A stretch of DNA of 64,000 nt from assembly GCF_029212575.1 (NCBI RefSeq), contig NZ_JARGPK010000014.1, positions 1 through 64,000 of the forward strand, read 5' to 3'. The first letter of the stretch is position 1. Each line of letters opens with the position of its first letter. Shown in pieces: positions 51,470 through 63,228 of this stretch. Source of the stretch: Antarcticimicrobium sp. (GTDB lineage Bacteria > Pseudomonadota > Alphaproteobacteria > Rhodobacterales > Rhodobacteraceae). The notes beneath the pieces were generated by a model. That model was not told the origin of the DNA and made no database searches. It was given only the letters and a program-made list of their open reading frames with translations. Both the position numbers and the translations under genes were made by a program.

Positions 51470-52246
51470 ATGCTTCTGGCCATCGACTGCGGCAACACCA
51501 ATACCGTGTTCTCGATCTGGGACGGTGAGACATTCCTTTGTACCCTGCGCACCTCGACCCACCACGCGCGCACGGCGGATGCCTATTTCACCTGGTATTC
51601 GACGCTGGTGAAACATTATCAGATCGAGGCGGATATTACCGAGGTGATCATTTCGTCGACCGTGCCGCGGGTGGTGTTCAACCTTCGGGTTTTCGCCGAC
51701 CGTTTCTTTGGCTGCCGCCCGCTGGTGGTGGGCAAGCCCGAATGCCTGCTGCCGCAACAGCCGCGTGTCGATGCCGGAACCCAGGTCGGCCCCGACCGTC
51801 TGGTCAATTCCGCCGGTGCATTCGACCGGCATGGCGGCAACCTGATCGTTGTAGATTTCGGAACCGCCACTACATTCGACGTGGTAGGCCATGACGGCGC
51901 CTATGTGGGCGGCGTGATCGCGCCAGGGGTGAACCTGAGCCTCGAGGCGCTGCACATGGCCGCGGCGGCCCTTCCGCATGTGGATATCGCCAAGCCCCAG
52001 CGCGTGGTGGGCACCAATACGGTGGCCTGCATGCAATCGGGCGTGTTCTGGGGCTATGTCGGCCTGGTGCGCGAAATCTGCGCCCGGATCAAGGCCGAGC
52101 GTGACCAGACCATGAAAGTGATCGCAACCGGCGGGCTGGCGCCGTTGTTCCAGCAGACCGAGGCGCTGTTTGACGTCTTCGAAGATGATTTGACGATGCA
52201 CGGGCTGACCGTGATCCATCGCTACAACAAGGAAAACGCTACGTAA
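51470..52246 (+). CDS. coaX: Type III pantothenate kinase
   Basis: MLLAIDCGNTNTVFSIWDGETFLCTLRTSTHHARTADAYFTW...LIVVDFGTATTFDVVGHDGAYVGGVIAPGVNLSLEALHMAAAALP. Confidence 0.95.
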   Translation: MLLAIDCGNTNTVFSIWDGETFLCTLRTSTHHARTADAYFTWYSTLVKHYQIEADITEVIISSTVPRVVFNLRVFADRFFGCRPLVVGKPECLLPQQPRVDAGTQVGPDRLVNSAGAFDRHGGNLIVVDFGTATTFDVVGHDGAYVGGVIAPGVNLSLEALHMAAAALPHVDIAKPQRVVGTNTVACMQSGVFWGYVGLVREICARIKAERDQTMKVIATGGLAPLFQQTEALFDVFEDDLTMHGLTVIHRYNKENAT

Positions 52247-53916
52247 TGAGTGGTAAACAACGATTGATCTACCTGCCCCTGGGCGGGGCCGGCGAGATCG
52301 GCATGAACGCCTATGTCTACGGCTATGGCGCGCCGGGAAAGGAACGCCTGATCCTGGTGGATCTGGGCGTGACCTTTCCCGATATGGACGGCTCTCCCGG
52401 GGTTGATCTGATCCTGCCCGACGTCACCTGGCTGAAGGACCGCGCCGACCGGTTGGAGGGGATCTTCATCACCCACGCGCATGAGGATCATGTCGGCGCG
52501 GTCGGCCATTTCTACCGCGACCTCGGCGCGCCGATCTATGCGCGTGCCTTCACCGCCAATATCGCGCGCGGCAAGATGGACGAGTTCGGCCATCCGGAAG
52601 AGGCGGTGCGCACGGTTTCGGCCTGGCCCGAGCAGGTCGAAGCGGGTCCGTTCAAGGTGGGCTTCCTGCCGGTGTCACACTCCATCCCCGAAAGCGCAGG
52701 CCTCGTGATCGACAGCCCCGAGGGCCGGGTGATCCACAGCGGCGATTTCAAGCTCGACCCCGATCCGGTAGTGGGCGAACCGTTTGATCCCGAACTTTGG
52801 GCCGAGGTGGCAAAGCCGGGGGTGCGAGCGCTGATCTGCGATTCCACCAATGTGTTTTCGCTGCACCCGGGGCGCTCGGAATCCGAGCTGGGCCCGGCAA
52901 TCGAGGAGCTGGTGTCGAACGCCGGGGGTATGGTGGTGGCGACCACCTTTGCCTCCAACGTCGCGCGGGTCAAAACGCTGGCCGAGGCGGGCGAACGCGC
53001 CGGGCGGTCCATCGTTCTGCTGGGGCGCGCGATGCGGCGTATGATCGAGGCGGCGGTCGAGACCGGCGTGCTGCGGTCCTTCCCCAAGGTGATCAGCCCG
53101 GAAGAGGCGAAGGACATCCCGCGCGATCATCTGCTGTTGCTGGTGACTGGCAGCCAGGGCGAACGGCGAGCGGCCAGCGCGCAGCTTGCGCGCGGCAAGT
53201 ACCGTGGGCTGGAACTGGCCGAGGGCGACCTGTTCCTGTTCTCGTCCAAGACCATTCCGGGCAACGAGCGCGGCGTGATCCGCATCATCAACCAGCTCAG
53301 CGAGAAGGGCGTCGACGTGGTCGATGACAGCTCCGGGGTTTACCACGTCTCGGGGCACCCCAACCGGCCGGACCTGGAGCGGTTGCACCAGATCGTGCAG
53401 CCGCAGATGCTGATCCCGATGCATGGCGAGCATCGCCACCTGCGCGCCCATGCCCGCCTGGGCGAGGCGCAGGGGATCGCCTCGGTGGTTGCGGTCAACG
53501 GGATGATGCTGGACCTGTCGGGCAATGCCCCCAAAGTGGCCGAATACGTCGAGACCGGGCGCACCTATCTGGACGGGTCGGTCAAGATCGGGGCGCTGGA
53601 CGGGATCGTGCGCGACCGCATCCGCATGGCGCTGAACGGGCACCTGGTGGTTTCGGTCGTGATGGACGAGCAGGACGAGCCGATCGACGGCGCCTGGGTG
53701 GATGCCATGGGGCTGGCTGGAACCGGCACCTCGAACGCGCCGCTGGTGGATGTCCTGGAAGAGGACCTGCGGCAGTTCCTTGGCCGGGCCGGGCGCAAGA
53801 CCCTGACCGATGACGACAAGCTGGAAGAGGGGTTGCGCCGGGTCGCACGGCAGAGCGCGCTGGCCGAGATCGGCAAGAAACCCGAAGTCACGGTGGTGGT
53901 CAGCCGGCTGGGCTGA
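52246..53916 (+). CDS. rnj: Ribonuclease J (metallo-beta-lactamase/beta-CASP)
   Basis: MSGKQRLIYLPLGGAGEIGMNAYVYGYG...GIFITHAHEDHVGAVGHFYRDLGAPIYA...LIPMHGEHRHLRAHARLGEAQGI. Confidence 0.95.
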   Translation: MSGKQRLIYLPLGGAGEIGMNAYVYGYGAPGKERLILVDLGVTFPDMDGSPGVDLILPDVTWLKDRADRLEGIFITHAHEDHVGAVGHFYRDLGAPIYARAFTANIARGKMDEFGHPEEAVRTVSAWPEQVEAGPFKVGFLPVSHSIPESAGLVIDSPEGRVIHSGDFKLDPDPVVGEPFDPELWAEVAKPGVRALICDSTNVFSLHPGRSESELGPAIEELVSNAGGMVVATTFASNVARVKTLAEAGERAGRSIVLLGRAMRRMIEAAVETGVLRSFPKVISPEEAKDIPRDHLLLLVTGSQGERRAASAQLARGKYRGLELAEGDLFLFSSKTIPGNERGVIRIINQLSEKGVDVVDDSSGVYHVSGHPNRPDLERLHQIVQPQMLIPMHGEHRHLRAHARLGEAQGIASVVAVNGMMLDLSGNAPKVAEYVETGRTYLDGSVKIGALDGIVRDRIRMALNGHLVVSVVMDEQDEPIDGAWVDAMGLAGTGTSNAPLVDVLEEDLRQFLGRAGRKTLTDDDKLEEGLRRVARQSALAEIGKKPEVTVVVSRLG

Positions 53917-53948
53917 CAGTCGCGTCGTCCGTCGTCTTATGCAAAGAA

Positions 53949-53970
53949 ACGGCGCAGCAAGCTGCGCCGT
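53949..53970 (-). terminator. Rho-independent terminator-like hairpin between convergent rnj and 53993..54310
   Basis: ACGGCGCAGC-AA-GCTGCGCCGT (10-bp arms), followed on the minus strand by TTTCTTTGC. Confidence 0.65.
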
Positions 53971-53992
53971 CCAGGCTTTCGACAGATCAGAT

Positions 53993-54310
53993 TCAGTTTC
54001 GGCTAACCGATGCGCCCCCGCCGGAGTGCGAGGCGTCGGAAACACCGCCGCCGCCCAAGGTCGCTGTCGGGAACCAGCCCCCTCCGACGATCCTGTTCTT
54101 CTTGACCTTGAGCACCTTCGTCTTGGCTTTGCCGCCATAGCTGTAGGTAACTTTGGCCGCTTTGTCGTCGATTGCGTGAATTTCGTACGTACCAGTTTTC
54201 CCGTTGCCCCAGGTCATGTTATAGCTGCCGACAACGGATTGATCGGCGGACATGGCTTGTGCTGCAAACAGCAAGCTGAAACCAGCGGCGGCGATAATTT
54301 TTTTCATCAT
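53993..54310 (-). CDS. Small exported Gly-rich protein of unknown function
   Basis: MMKKIIAAAGFSLLFAAQAMSADQSVVGSYNMTWGNGKTGTYEIHAIDDKAAKVTYSYGGKAKTKVLKVKKNRIVGGGWFPTATLGGGGVSDASHSGGGASVSRN; signal peptide. Start at 54310 rather than 54367. Confidence 0.65.
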   Translation of the reverse strand: MMKKIIAAAGFSLLFAAQAMSADQSVVGSYNMTWGNGKTGTYEIHAIDDKAAKVTYSYGGKAKTKVLKVKKNRIVGGGWFPTATLGGGGVSDASHSGGGASVSRN

Positions 54311-54327
54311 GTTACCCAGTCCATTTT

Positions 54328-54365
54328 CACTAAAAGAAAAAGGGCAGCTCCGACAGAAGCTGCCC
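54328..54365 (-). terminator. Rho-independent terminator for DEAD-box helicase transcript
   Basis: Minus strand GGGCAGCT-TCTGTCGG-AGCTGCCC then TTTTTCTTTTAGTG; located downstream of the helicase stop (54497). Confidence 0.75.
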
Positions 54366-54496
54366 AAGTTAAAAACTAGTGAGATGGGGATGACGCGTCA
54401 AACCGGATTACAACCCAAAGCTAATGAAAGCCTTGGCGATTCTTTCCCTGCGTTGGCTGCAACACCTTTGCGTGAAGGCCGAACGCTCTCAGCGTG

Positions 54497-55951
<1,455 letters not shown>

Positions 55952-56352
55952 GTGTTTCCGCGTTTCGCGGACATCGACATGGCCCGCGCGTCTGGTGTGG
56001 GCCGGACCCGGATGGTCCCGCGTCTTGCGCATGATAGCCCTGCACGCCGCATAGCAAAAACCCGAGGGCCGGTCAAACAGAGTCACCACACGCGGGCAAT
56101 CGCCGCAGGATTGGGGGCATTTCGAAACAATAAAGTGAAATTTCCAGAACTGTTCGCGAACCGATAACGTCCCGGCTGGCGGCGGAGTGTCGGGCCATAA
56201 AGCTGTTTCGGCGCGGATGTACAGATATTCTGAAATTAGCATTTCTTCTCGTCAACCTCCTGCCGTACACTTCGGGTCGTGGCGGGTTCGGGACCAGGGG
56301 ATTGGCACCTGCAACAGCGGACACGACGCCGCGACGCGGACGGGAGGACCAC

Positions 56353-57939
56353 ATGGCGACGATAACCGGAACTACCGGGACGGACGTTTTGTCCGGAACG
56401 CCGGGGGACGATCTGTTCCAAACCGATGGCACGGACGTCGCGGGCGAGGCCGACATTCTCAGCGGGCTCGATGGTGCCGATACCTATTTCGCATCGGGCG
56501 GGACGTACCGCGCCTATGTGATCGACGATCGGGGCGCCGACGGGGCCCGCGACGCGATCATCGGGGCGGGGGCGATGTATCATTCCGCGAGCCTCGGCTA
56601 CCAGGGCTGGGCCACAGCGTCGCGTCTGGGTGACGATCTGATCATTCATCTGCCGCACCGGCCATACCGGTTTCACAAGCCGGGGCTGCCATCCTACGAT
56701 TTCACCATCGTCGATCATTATGCGGGCACCGGGGTCGAAACGCTCGAGGCTGGGGGGGTGGTGTTTCGGCTGGCCACCGAGGAAATGGGTTCTGCAGAGG
56801 CCGACATCATGGCAGGCGGGCGCACCGCAGACGATCTGCGTGCGCGGGGCGGCGATGATTTCGTATTCGGCAACGCCGGCAATGACCGGCTGCGGACCGG
56901 CACCGGCGACGATGTGGCCTTTGGCGGACGCGGCAGGGACAAGCTGCTGCTCGGCAGCGGTGATGACCGGGCCTTTGGTGGCGGCGGGAGAGATGTCATC
57001 TCAGGTCAGACCGGGCACGACTGGATCGATGGTGAGGCCGGCAACGATGTATTGCGCGGCGGCGGCGGTAACGACTGGCTTATCGGCGGCGACGGCAGGG
57101 ACCGACTGGTTGGCGACAGCGACGACGATTTTCTCGATGGCGGGGCGGGCGACGATGTGCTGATCGGCGGCGATGGCGCCGACACCTATATCGTTTCCGC
57201 CTATGGAGATGCCGGCGAAGCCGGGCTCGACCGAATCATCGACAGGGGCACCGCCGGGAGCTGGAGCAGCCACGACGTGATCGACCTGCGCGGCATCTAC
57301 GGCCCCTCGGGCGGCTCGGTGGCCGAAACCTTTGCCGCCTTGCGATTCGCCCGGAGCGGCAACGATATGGTGATGGAGGTCAAGGCCGGCGACGGTGCGC
57401 ATGTCACCGTGGTCAACATGTTCAAAGAGGGCCAGCACGACAAGTTCTTTATCGAGGAACTGTCGATCAACGGCGCCTATTGGTCACCGATGACCTTCAT
57501 GTTCCTTGACGGGGCGGTGACGGAAATCGGCGATGACAGGTCCATCTTTCTGACCTACGGCGCCAAGATGAACGAGATCCTGTTCGGCGGCGCCGGCGGC
57601 GACCAGATCTTCGGCGGAACCGGCACGAATTTCATCTGGACCGGTGGTGGTCGCGACGTTCTGATCTACAAGGTGGGCGACGGCGAGAGCCTGGGCAGCT
57701 ACGGCGGCGGGGTGTCGCGCGATATCGTGGAGGATTTCGACATCACCCGCGACAGGCTGGATTTCACCGAGGTTGCCAAGGATATCAGTGCGGGCTTTGC
57801 CGATCTGGTGATCGGGTCGGATGCGGACGGCGATGCCACGATCTATCTCGATACCGGGAATTGGGAGGTCGCCGACATCTCCATCGAATTACGCGGAGTG
57901 GATGCGGGCGACGTGACTGCGGATCTGTTCCTGTTCTGA
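56353..57939 (+). CDS. RTX-type calcium-binding (hemolysin-type repeat) protein, probably type I secreted
   Basis: GGXGXDXXX repeats: GGDDFVFGNAGNDRLRTGTGDDVAFGGRGRDKLLLGSGDDRAFGGGGRDVISGQTGHDWIDGEAGNDVLRGGGGNDWLIGGDGRDRLVGDSDDDFLDGGAGDDVLIGGDGADTY. Confidence 0.9.
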   Translation: MATITGTTGTDVLSGTPGDDLFQTDGTDVAGEADILSGLDGADTYFASGGTYRAYVIDDRGADGARDAIIGAGAMYHSASLGYQGWATASRLGDDLIIHLPHRPYRFHKPGLPSYDFTIVDHYAGTGVETLEAGGVVFRLATEEMGSAEADIMAGGRTADDLRARGGDDFVFGNAGNDRLRTGTGDDVAFGGRGRDKLLLGSGDDRAFGGGGRDVISGQTGHDWIDGEAGNDVLRGGGGNDWLIGGDGRDRLVGDSDDDFLDGGAGDDVLIGGDGADTYIVSAYGDAGEAGLDRIIDRGTAGSWSSHDVIDLRGIYGPSGGSVAETFAALRFARSGNDMVMEVKAGDGAHVTVVNMFKEGQHDKFFIEELSINGAYWSPMTFMFLDGAVTEIGDDRSIFLTYGAKMNEILFGGAGGDQIFGGTGTNFIWTGGGRDVLIYKVGDGESLGSYGGGVSRDIVEDFDITRDRLDFTEVAKDISAGFADLVIGSDADGDATIYLDTGNWEVADISIELRGVDAGDVTADLFLF

Positions 57940-57949
57940 GACCTGGCGT

Positions 57950-58885
57950 TCAGCAGAAATCGGGGAAATGTTTCCGCCGCTTGGCGTCGAGGTCGAGGTC
58001 GCAGCGGTGCAGCAACCCGTCGGCCTCCAGCGCGCCGCGCAGGGCGGGGGTATCGGCGCACATCTCGTCGTAAAAGGCGCGCAGCCCTGCCTCGCCCTCG
58101 GAGGTCTCGATCTCGCGCAAAACCTCGTGCAGGGTCAGCCCGCCCTTGTCGCGGGGTCGGGCCGGGGCCAGTTCGGCGCGGTAAGACCCATGCGCGAGCC
58201 GGTAGCGAAAGGCGGCGATCCAGTCTTCCCAGTTCTTGGCGTGGCGATGCAGCAGGAGGGTGCCAGGCAATTCGGTTTCTCCGGGGTTCATCCGGTCCCC
58301 CTGAAAGACGTTGTGGATCTTGACCACCAGCGGCTCAAGCCCGGTGCGCACAAAGAGTTTTCCAGCCAGATGGCTGAGAAAGCCGCCCTTCACATGCGGC
58401 CCGAAGCGGGGATAGAGGCGCGCGACGATGGCGTCGCGGCTGGGGCCCGAGGGGATGAAGCCCTTGAACAGGGTGCCGTCCCCGGCCAGAGCCTCGGCCG
58501 GGCGGATGCGGGCGCAATTGACCGTCTGGGGCAGGGAGACGAGACGCTCGGTCATGGGGCCATCAGGCCAGAGGAATTCGTCCACATCGATGTGGATCAG
58601 CCAGTCCACCTCGTGGCCCTTGCGATGATAGGCGTCGGTGGCGTTGGCGGTTTGCCGGGCCTGGTGCTTGGCCGGGCGTTTGACGCCCAGCCGGCGCCAG
58701 TGGCCGTCGTCGCAGCTGAAGACGCGGATCTTGGGATGCGCCTTGAGCGCGGCCTGCGCCTCAGGGTTTGGGGCGTCGAGATAGATAAACAACCGGTGCG
58801 CCCCGAGGTCGAGGTGGTGGGCCGCGAAATCGAGGATCTCGCGCGCCGGGGCCTTGATGGTGGCGACAAGGCCCCAGGTCGTCAT
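57950..58885 (-). CDS. Glycosyltransferase family 2-like protein, paralog B
   Basis: MTTWGLVATIKAPAREILDFAAHHLDLGAHRLFIYLDAPNPEAQAAL...DWLIHIDVDEFLWPDGPM. Confidence 0.8.
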   Translation of the reverse strand: MTTWGLVATIKAPAREILDFAAHHLDLGAHRLFIYLDAPNPEAQAALKAHPKIRVFSCDDGHWRRLGVKRPAKHQARQTANATDAYHRKGHEVDWLIHIDVDEFLWPDGPMTERLVSLPQTVNCARIRPAEALAGDGTLFKGFIPSGPSRDAIVARLYPRFGPHVKGGFLSHLAGKLFVRTGLEPLVVKIHNVFQGDRMNPGETELPGTLLLHRHAKNWEDWIAAFRYRLAHGSYRAELAPARPRDKGGLTLHEVLREIETSEGEAGLRAFYDEMCADTPALRGALEADGLLHRCDLDLDAKRRKHFPDFC

Positions 58886-59892
58886 GCGCCGTGCTCCCCT
58901 TTCGGCAGGTCGCCGAACCAGCGCGCGACTTTCTCGTCAAGGTCAAGCCGCGCCGTCAGCAGCATATCATGCGCCGCCAGCCGGTCCAGCAGGCGCGGCG
59001 AGGCGACGCTCAGTTCATCGTAGAAACGGCGCAGCCCGGGTTCCCCCTCGGCCTCTAGAACCAGATCCAGAACGTCGCGCAAGCGCATGCGGTCACGCAG
59101 TTTTTCCCGGTACGATCCCTTGTCCATCCGAAATGCCAGGTGACGCCGGAACTTTTCCCAGGACGGGGCATGGGCATGGCCAACATGCACCTCGTCCAGG
59201 ATCTCGCCATTGCTAATCTGGGTGCCCTTGTACAACACGCCGTGGATGCCCAGCCGGATGCCCCGCAACCGGGTCCGGGTGATGTTCTTGCCGCCGGTGT
59301 AGCCAAGGAACCCCTCGGGCACATAGGCACCGAACTCCGGGTAGATGTCGGCAAGCTCTCGCTTGGTCAGCCCCCGTTCCCGGCGGGTCAGCTTGAAATG
59401 CGCCGGGCCGGACCACGGATCGGGTTGCGCCAGCAGCTCCGCCGGGCGGGCGCGGGCATAGGCGGCGTCGTCAGAGACCCCGGCAAGGATGTCGGCCATG
59501 GGGCGCCGGGTCAGCAGGAACTCATCGACGTCGATATGGGCCAGCCAGTGCAGGTCGGACGTGCGGTAACAGCGCGAGGCGTTGTAGACCTGCCGCAACT
59601 GGTGGGTGCGGCGCGCCCGTTCCGGGCGGCCCTGCCAATAGGCGTCATCGCATTCGGTAAGGCGCACGGCCGGGAAGGGCGCGAAAAACGCCATCACCTG
59701 CGGGTCGGGCCTGTCGAGAAAAATGTGGATTTCCGCAGCGCCCAGATCGAGGTGATAGGCGGCGAAACGGGCGATGTCGCGCAACGGCGCCTTGATGGTC
59801 GAGACGGTGCCCCAGCGCAGCCTGGCCGGGTCGCGCTCCACCCGGTCCGGCGGGACCGGCAGGTGCAGGCGGGGCGCGTCCGGGTCCGGCAC
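58882..59892 (-). CDS. Glycosyltransferase family 2-like protein, paralog A
   Basis: LRWGTVSTIKAPLRDIARFAAYHLDLGAAEIHIFLDRPDPQVMAFF...LHWLAHIDVDEFLLTRRPM; ATGA overlap with paralog B. Start approximate. Confidence 0.8.
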   Translation of the reverse strand: MPDPDAPRLHLPVPPDRVERDPARLRWGTVSTIKAPLRDIARFAAYHLDLGAAEIHIFLDRPDPQVMAFFAPFPAVRLTECDDAYWQGRPERARRTHQLRQVYNASRCYRTSDLHWLAHIDVDEFLLTRRPMADILAGVSDDAAYARARPAELLAQPDPWSGPAHFKLTRRERGLTKRELADIYPEFGAYVPEGFLGYTGGKNITRTRLRGIRLGIHGVLYKGTQISNGEILDEVHVGHAHAPSWEKFRRHLAFRMDKGSYREKLRDRMRLRDVLDLVLEAEGEPGLRRFYDELSVASPRLLDRLAAHDMLLTARLDLDEKVARWFGDLPKGEHGA

Positions 59893-59895
59893 CAG

Positions 59896-61503
<1,608 letters not shown>

Positions 61504-61627
61504 GAGCGCGCGTATAGGTAAGGTTTGCGAAGGAGGCAAGAAAATCAAGGCAAACAGGCGCGCTTGCTCCGGTTTGACCGGGGGGGCGGTACTGGCTTGG
61601 TCGAATCGGCAGAACATGAGAGGATGT

Positions 61628-61642
61628 GAACATATAGTGAAC
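61628..61642. promoter_or_regulatory. GAAC-N7-GAAC motif (alphaproteobacterial LexA-box-like) upstream of 61657
   Basis: GAAC-ATATAGT-GAAC, containing a TATAGT -10-like hexamer, 15 nt before the ATG at 61657. Confidence 0.35.
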
Positions 61643-61656
61643 AACTGGAGGGTGTC

Positions 61657-62016
61657 ATGGAACTGAAAGCGATTGCCGAAGAACTGGTCGCAGGCTGCCG
61701 GGAGGGGCGGGCGCGGGAGAATCTGGAACGGCTCTATGCACCGGGCGCGGTCTCGATCGAGGCGGCGGACATGGGCAACGGGCGCGAGGCCACGGGGCTG
61801 GACGCGATTCGCGGCAAGCACGACTGGTGGGAAGAGGCCATGGAGGTGCTGGACGGCGAGGTGATCGGGCCGATGCTGCATGGCGACGACCGTTTCGCGG
61901 TCATCTTCCGCATGAAAGCCAAGGAGAAAGCCACCGGCGAGATTTCGGAGATGCAGGAGGTGGCGGTCTATTCGGTCGCCGATGGCAAGATCGTGCGCGA
62001 AGAGTTCTTCTACTGA
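61657..62016 (+). CDS. SnoaL/NTF2-like domain protein
   Basis: MELKAIAEELVAGCREGRARENLERLYAPGAVSIEAADMGNGREATGLDAIRGKHDWWEEAMEVLDGEVIGPMLHGDDRFAVIFRMKAKEKATGEISEMQEVAVYSVADGKIVREEFFY. Confidence 0.8.
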   Translation: MELKAIAEELVAGCREGRARENLERLYAPGAVSIEAADMGNGREATGLDAIRGKHDWWEEAMEVLDGEVIGPMLHGDDRFAVIFRMKAKEKATGEISEMQEVAVYSVADGKIVREEFFY

Positions 62017-62038
62017 TCCTGGCGTCGGAAAACCCGGC

Positions 62039-63088
62039 CTAGTTCAGCGAGGCGCGGCGCAACAGATCGATCGCATCGGGGCGGTCGAGCAGCGCCTTTT
62101 GCACGTCGAACCCGCTGGCGCCGCGGTGCCCGGGACCGGGCAGGACGCTGCCGATCCTGTCGAGCAGATCCTCCGGCAGGGCGGGGCGCGTGCGCGGGTC
62201 GATCAGCATCGATTCGGCGGCGATCCCCTCGGCGTAGATGATGTGATGACGGTCGAAGAGGATCTGGAAATAATCGACGTAGCCGCCCTGCTGCACGAAG
62301 ATGGAGTCGCCGTTGACCAGGTGGCGGGCCTTGACCAGCAGGTCGGGGCGGCCGGCGCCGATCATGTCGCTGCGTTGATAGACGAACAGCCGGTGCTCGG
62401 GGCTGACGATAAGGTCGCCTTCGTTGTTCAATGTGCCGGCAGTGATGACGATGGGGGCAAAGGCTCCGGCGGCGCGCACGGTGCTGTGGTCGATCCAGCG
62501 GATTTCCTGCGCGCCGTCGTCACGGGTCAGCACCCGGTCTCCGACCTTCAGCGCCTCGATCGGCACCTGTGCGCCGGTGGCCAGGGTGATCCGGGTGCCG
62601 CGCGTGAAGGACACGCAGGCGACCTGGGCGAACTTACGGCGGGCGGTATCGTGGTCCGCGCCGACCAGGCGGTAATCGGTCTGCGGCACGAGCGTGGCAA
62701 GAGGCAAAAGATAGGTGCCCGCGACAAGGTCGTCGGCATCGGTCTCGATCAGGATCAGCGCCTCACTGGTGGTGCCGTCGGGCGTCATGAACTGCAGCGC
62801 GCAATCGAGGTGAAGGGTCGCGTCGGGTCGGCCCAGCTCGCTGTTGGCGGCAATGCGAAAGCTGCCGTCGCCCAAGGTGGCCAGCGTCAGCCGCCTTTGT
62901 ACCGCGCCGGGTTCGAGCATGTAGATGTCGTCGAGAACCAGCTCGTCCATGTAGGACACCGGATCGCCCAGATGGGCCCCGTCGCTCACCCGGAAATCGG
63001 TGGCGGGGTAGACGGGGATGGCCTGAACGGGGCTGTCGGTTGTTGTGGTCACGGTGCCGGGTCTGTTACTTGGGGTGAACGGATACAT
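62039..63088 (-). CDS. Hint-domain (Hedgehog/intein-type) protein
   Basis: ACVSFTRGTRITLATGAQVPIEALKVGDRVLTRDDGAQEIRWIDHSTV...VSPEHRLFVYQRSDMIGAGRPDLLVKARHLVNGDSIFVQQGGYVDYFQILFDRHHIIYAEGIAAESM; start MYPFTPSNRPGTV at 63088. Confidence 0.82.
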   Translation of the reverse strand: MYPFTPSNRPGTVTTTTDSPVQAIPVYPATDFRVSDGAHLGDPVSYMDELVLDDIYMLEPGAVQRRLTLATLGDGSFRIAANSELGRPDATLHLDCALQFMTPDGTTSEALILIETDADDLVAGTYLLPLATLVPQTDYRLVGADHDTARRKFAQVACVSFTRGTRITLATGAQVPIEALKVGDRVLTRDDGAQEIRWIDHSTVRAAGAFAPIVITAGTLNNEGDLIVSPEHRLFVYQRSDMIGAGRPDLLVKARHLVNGDSIFVQQGGYVDYFQILFDRHHIIYAEGIAAESMLIDPRTRPALPEDLLDRIGSVLPGPGHRGASGFDVQKALLDRPDAIDLLRRASLN

Positions 63089-63228
63089 TGAGGGCCGAGC
63101 GGCCCCTTGCGCAAGAGGTAGCCCGGGATTGTGGCGGATCTGGGCCAATACACGGGTGAAACGCCGGCATTGTTTTGGACTCCGCTGCGAATGCAGCGGG
63201 CCGCACCGGCAAAGTGGGAGACGAGAAG

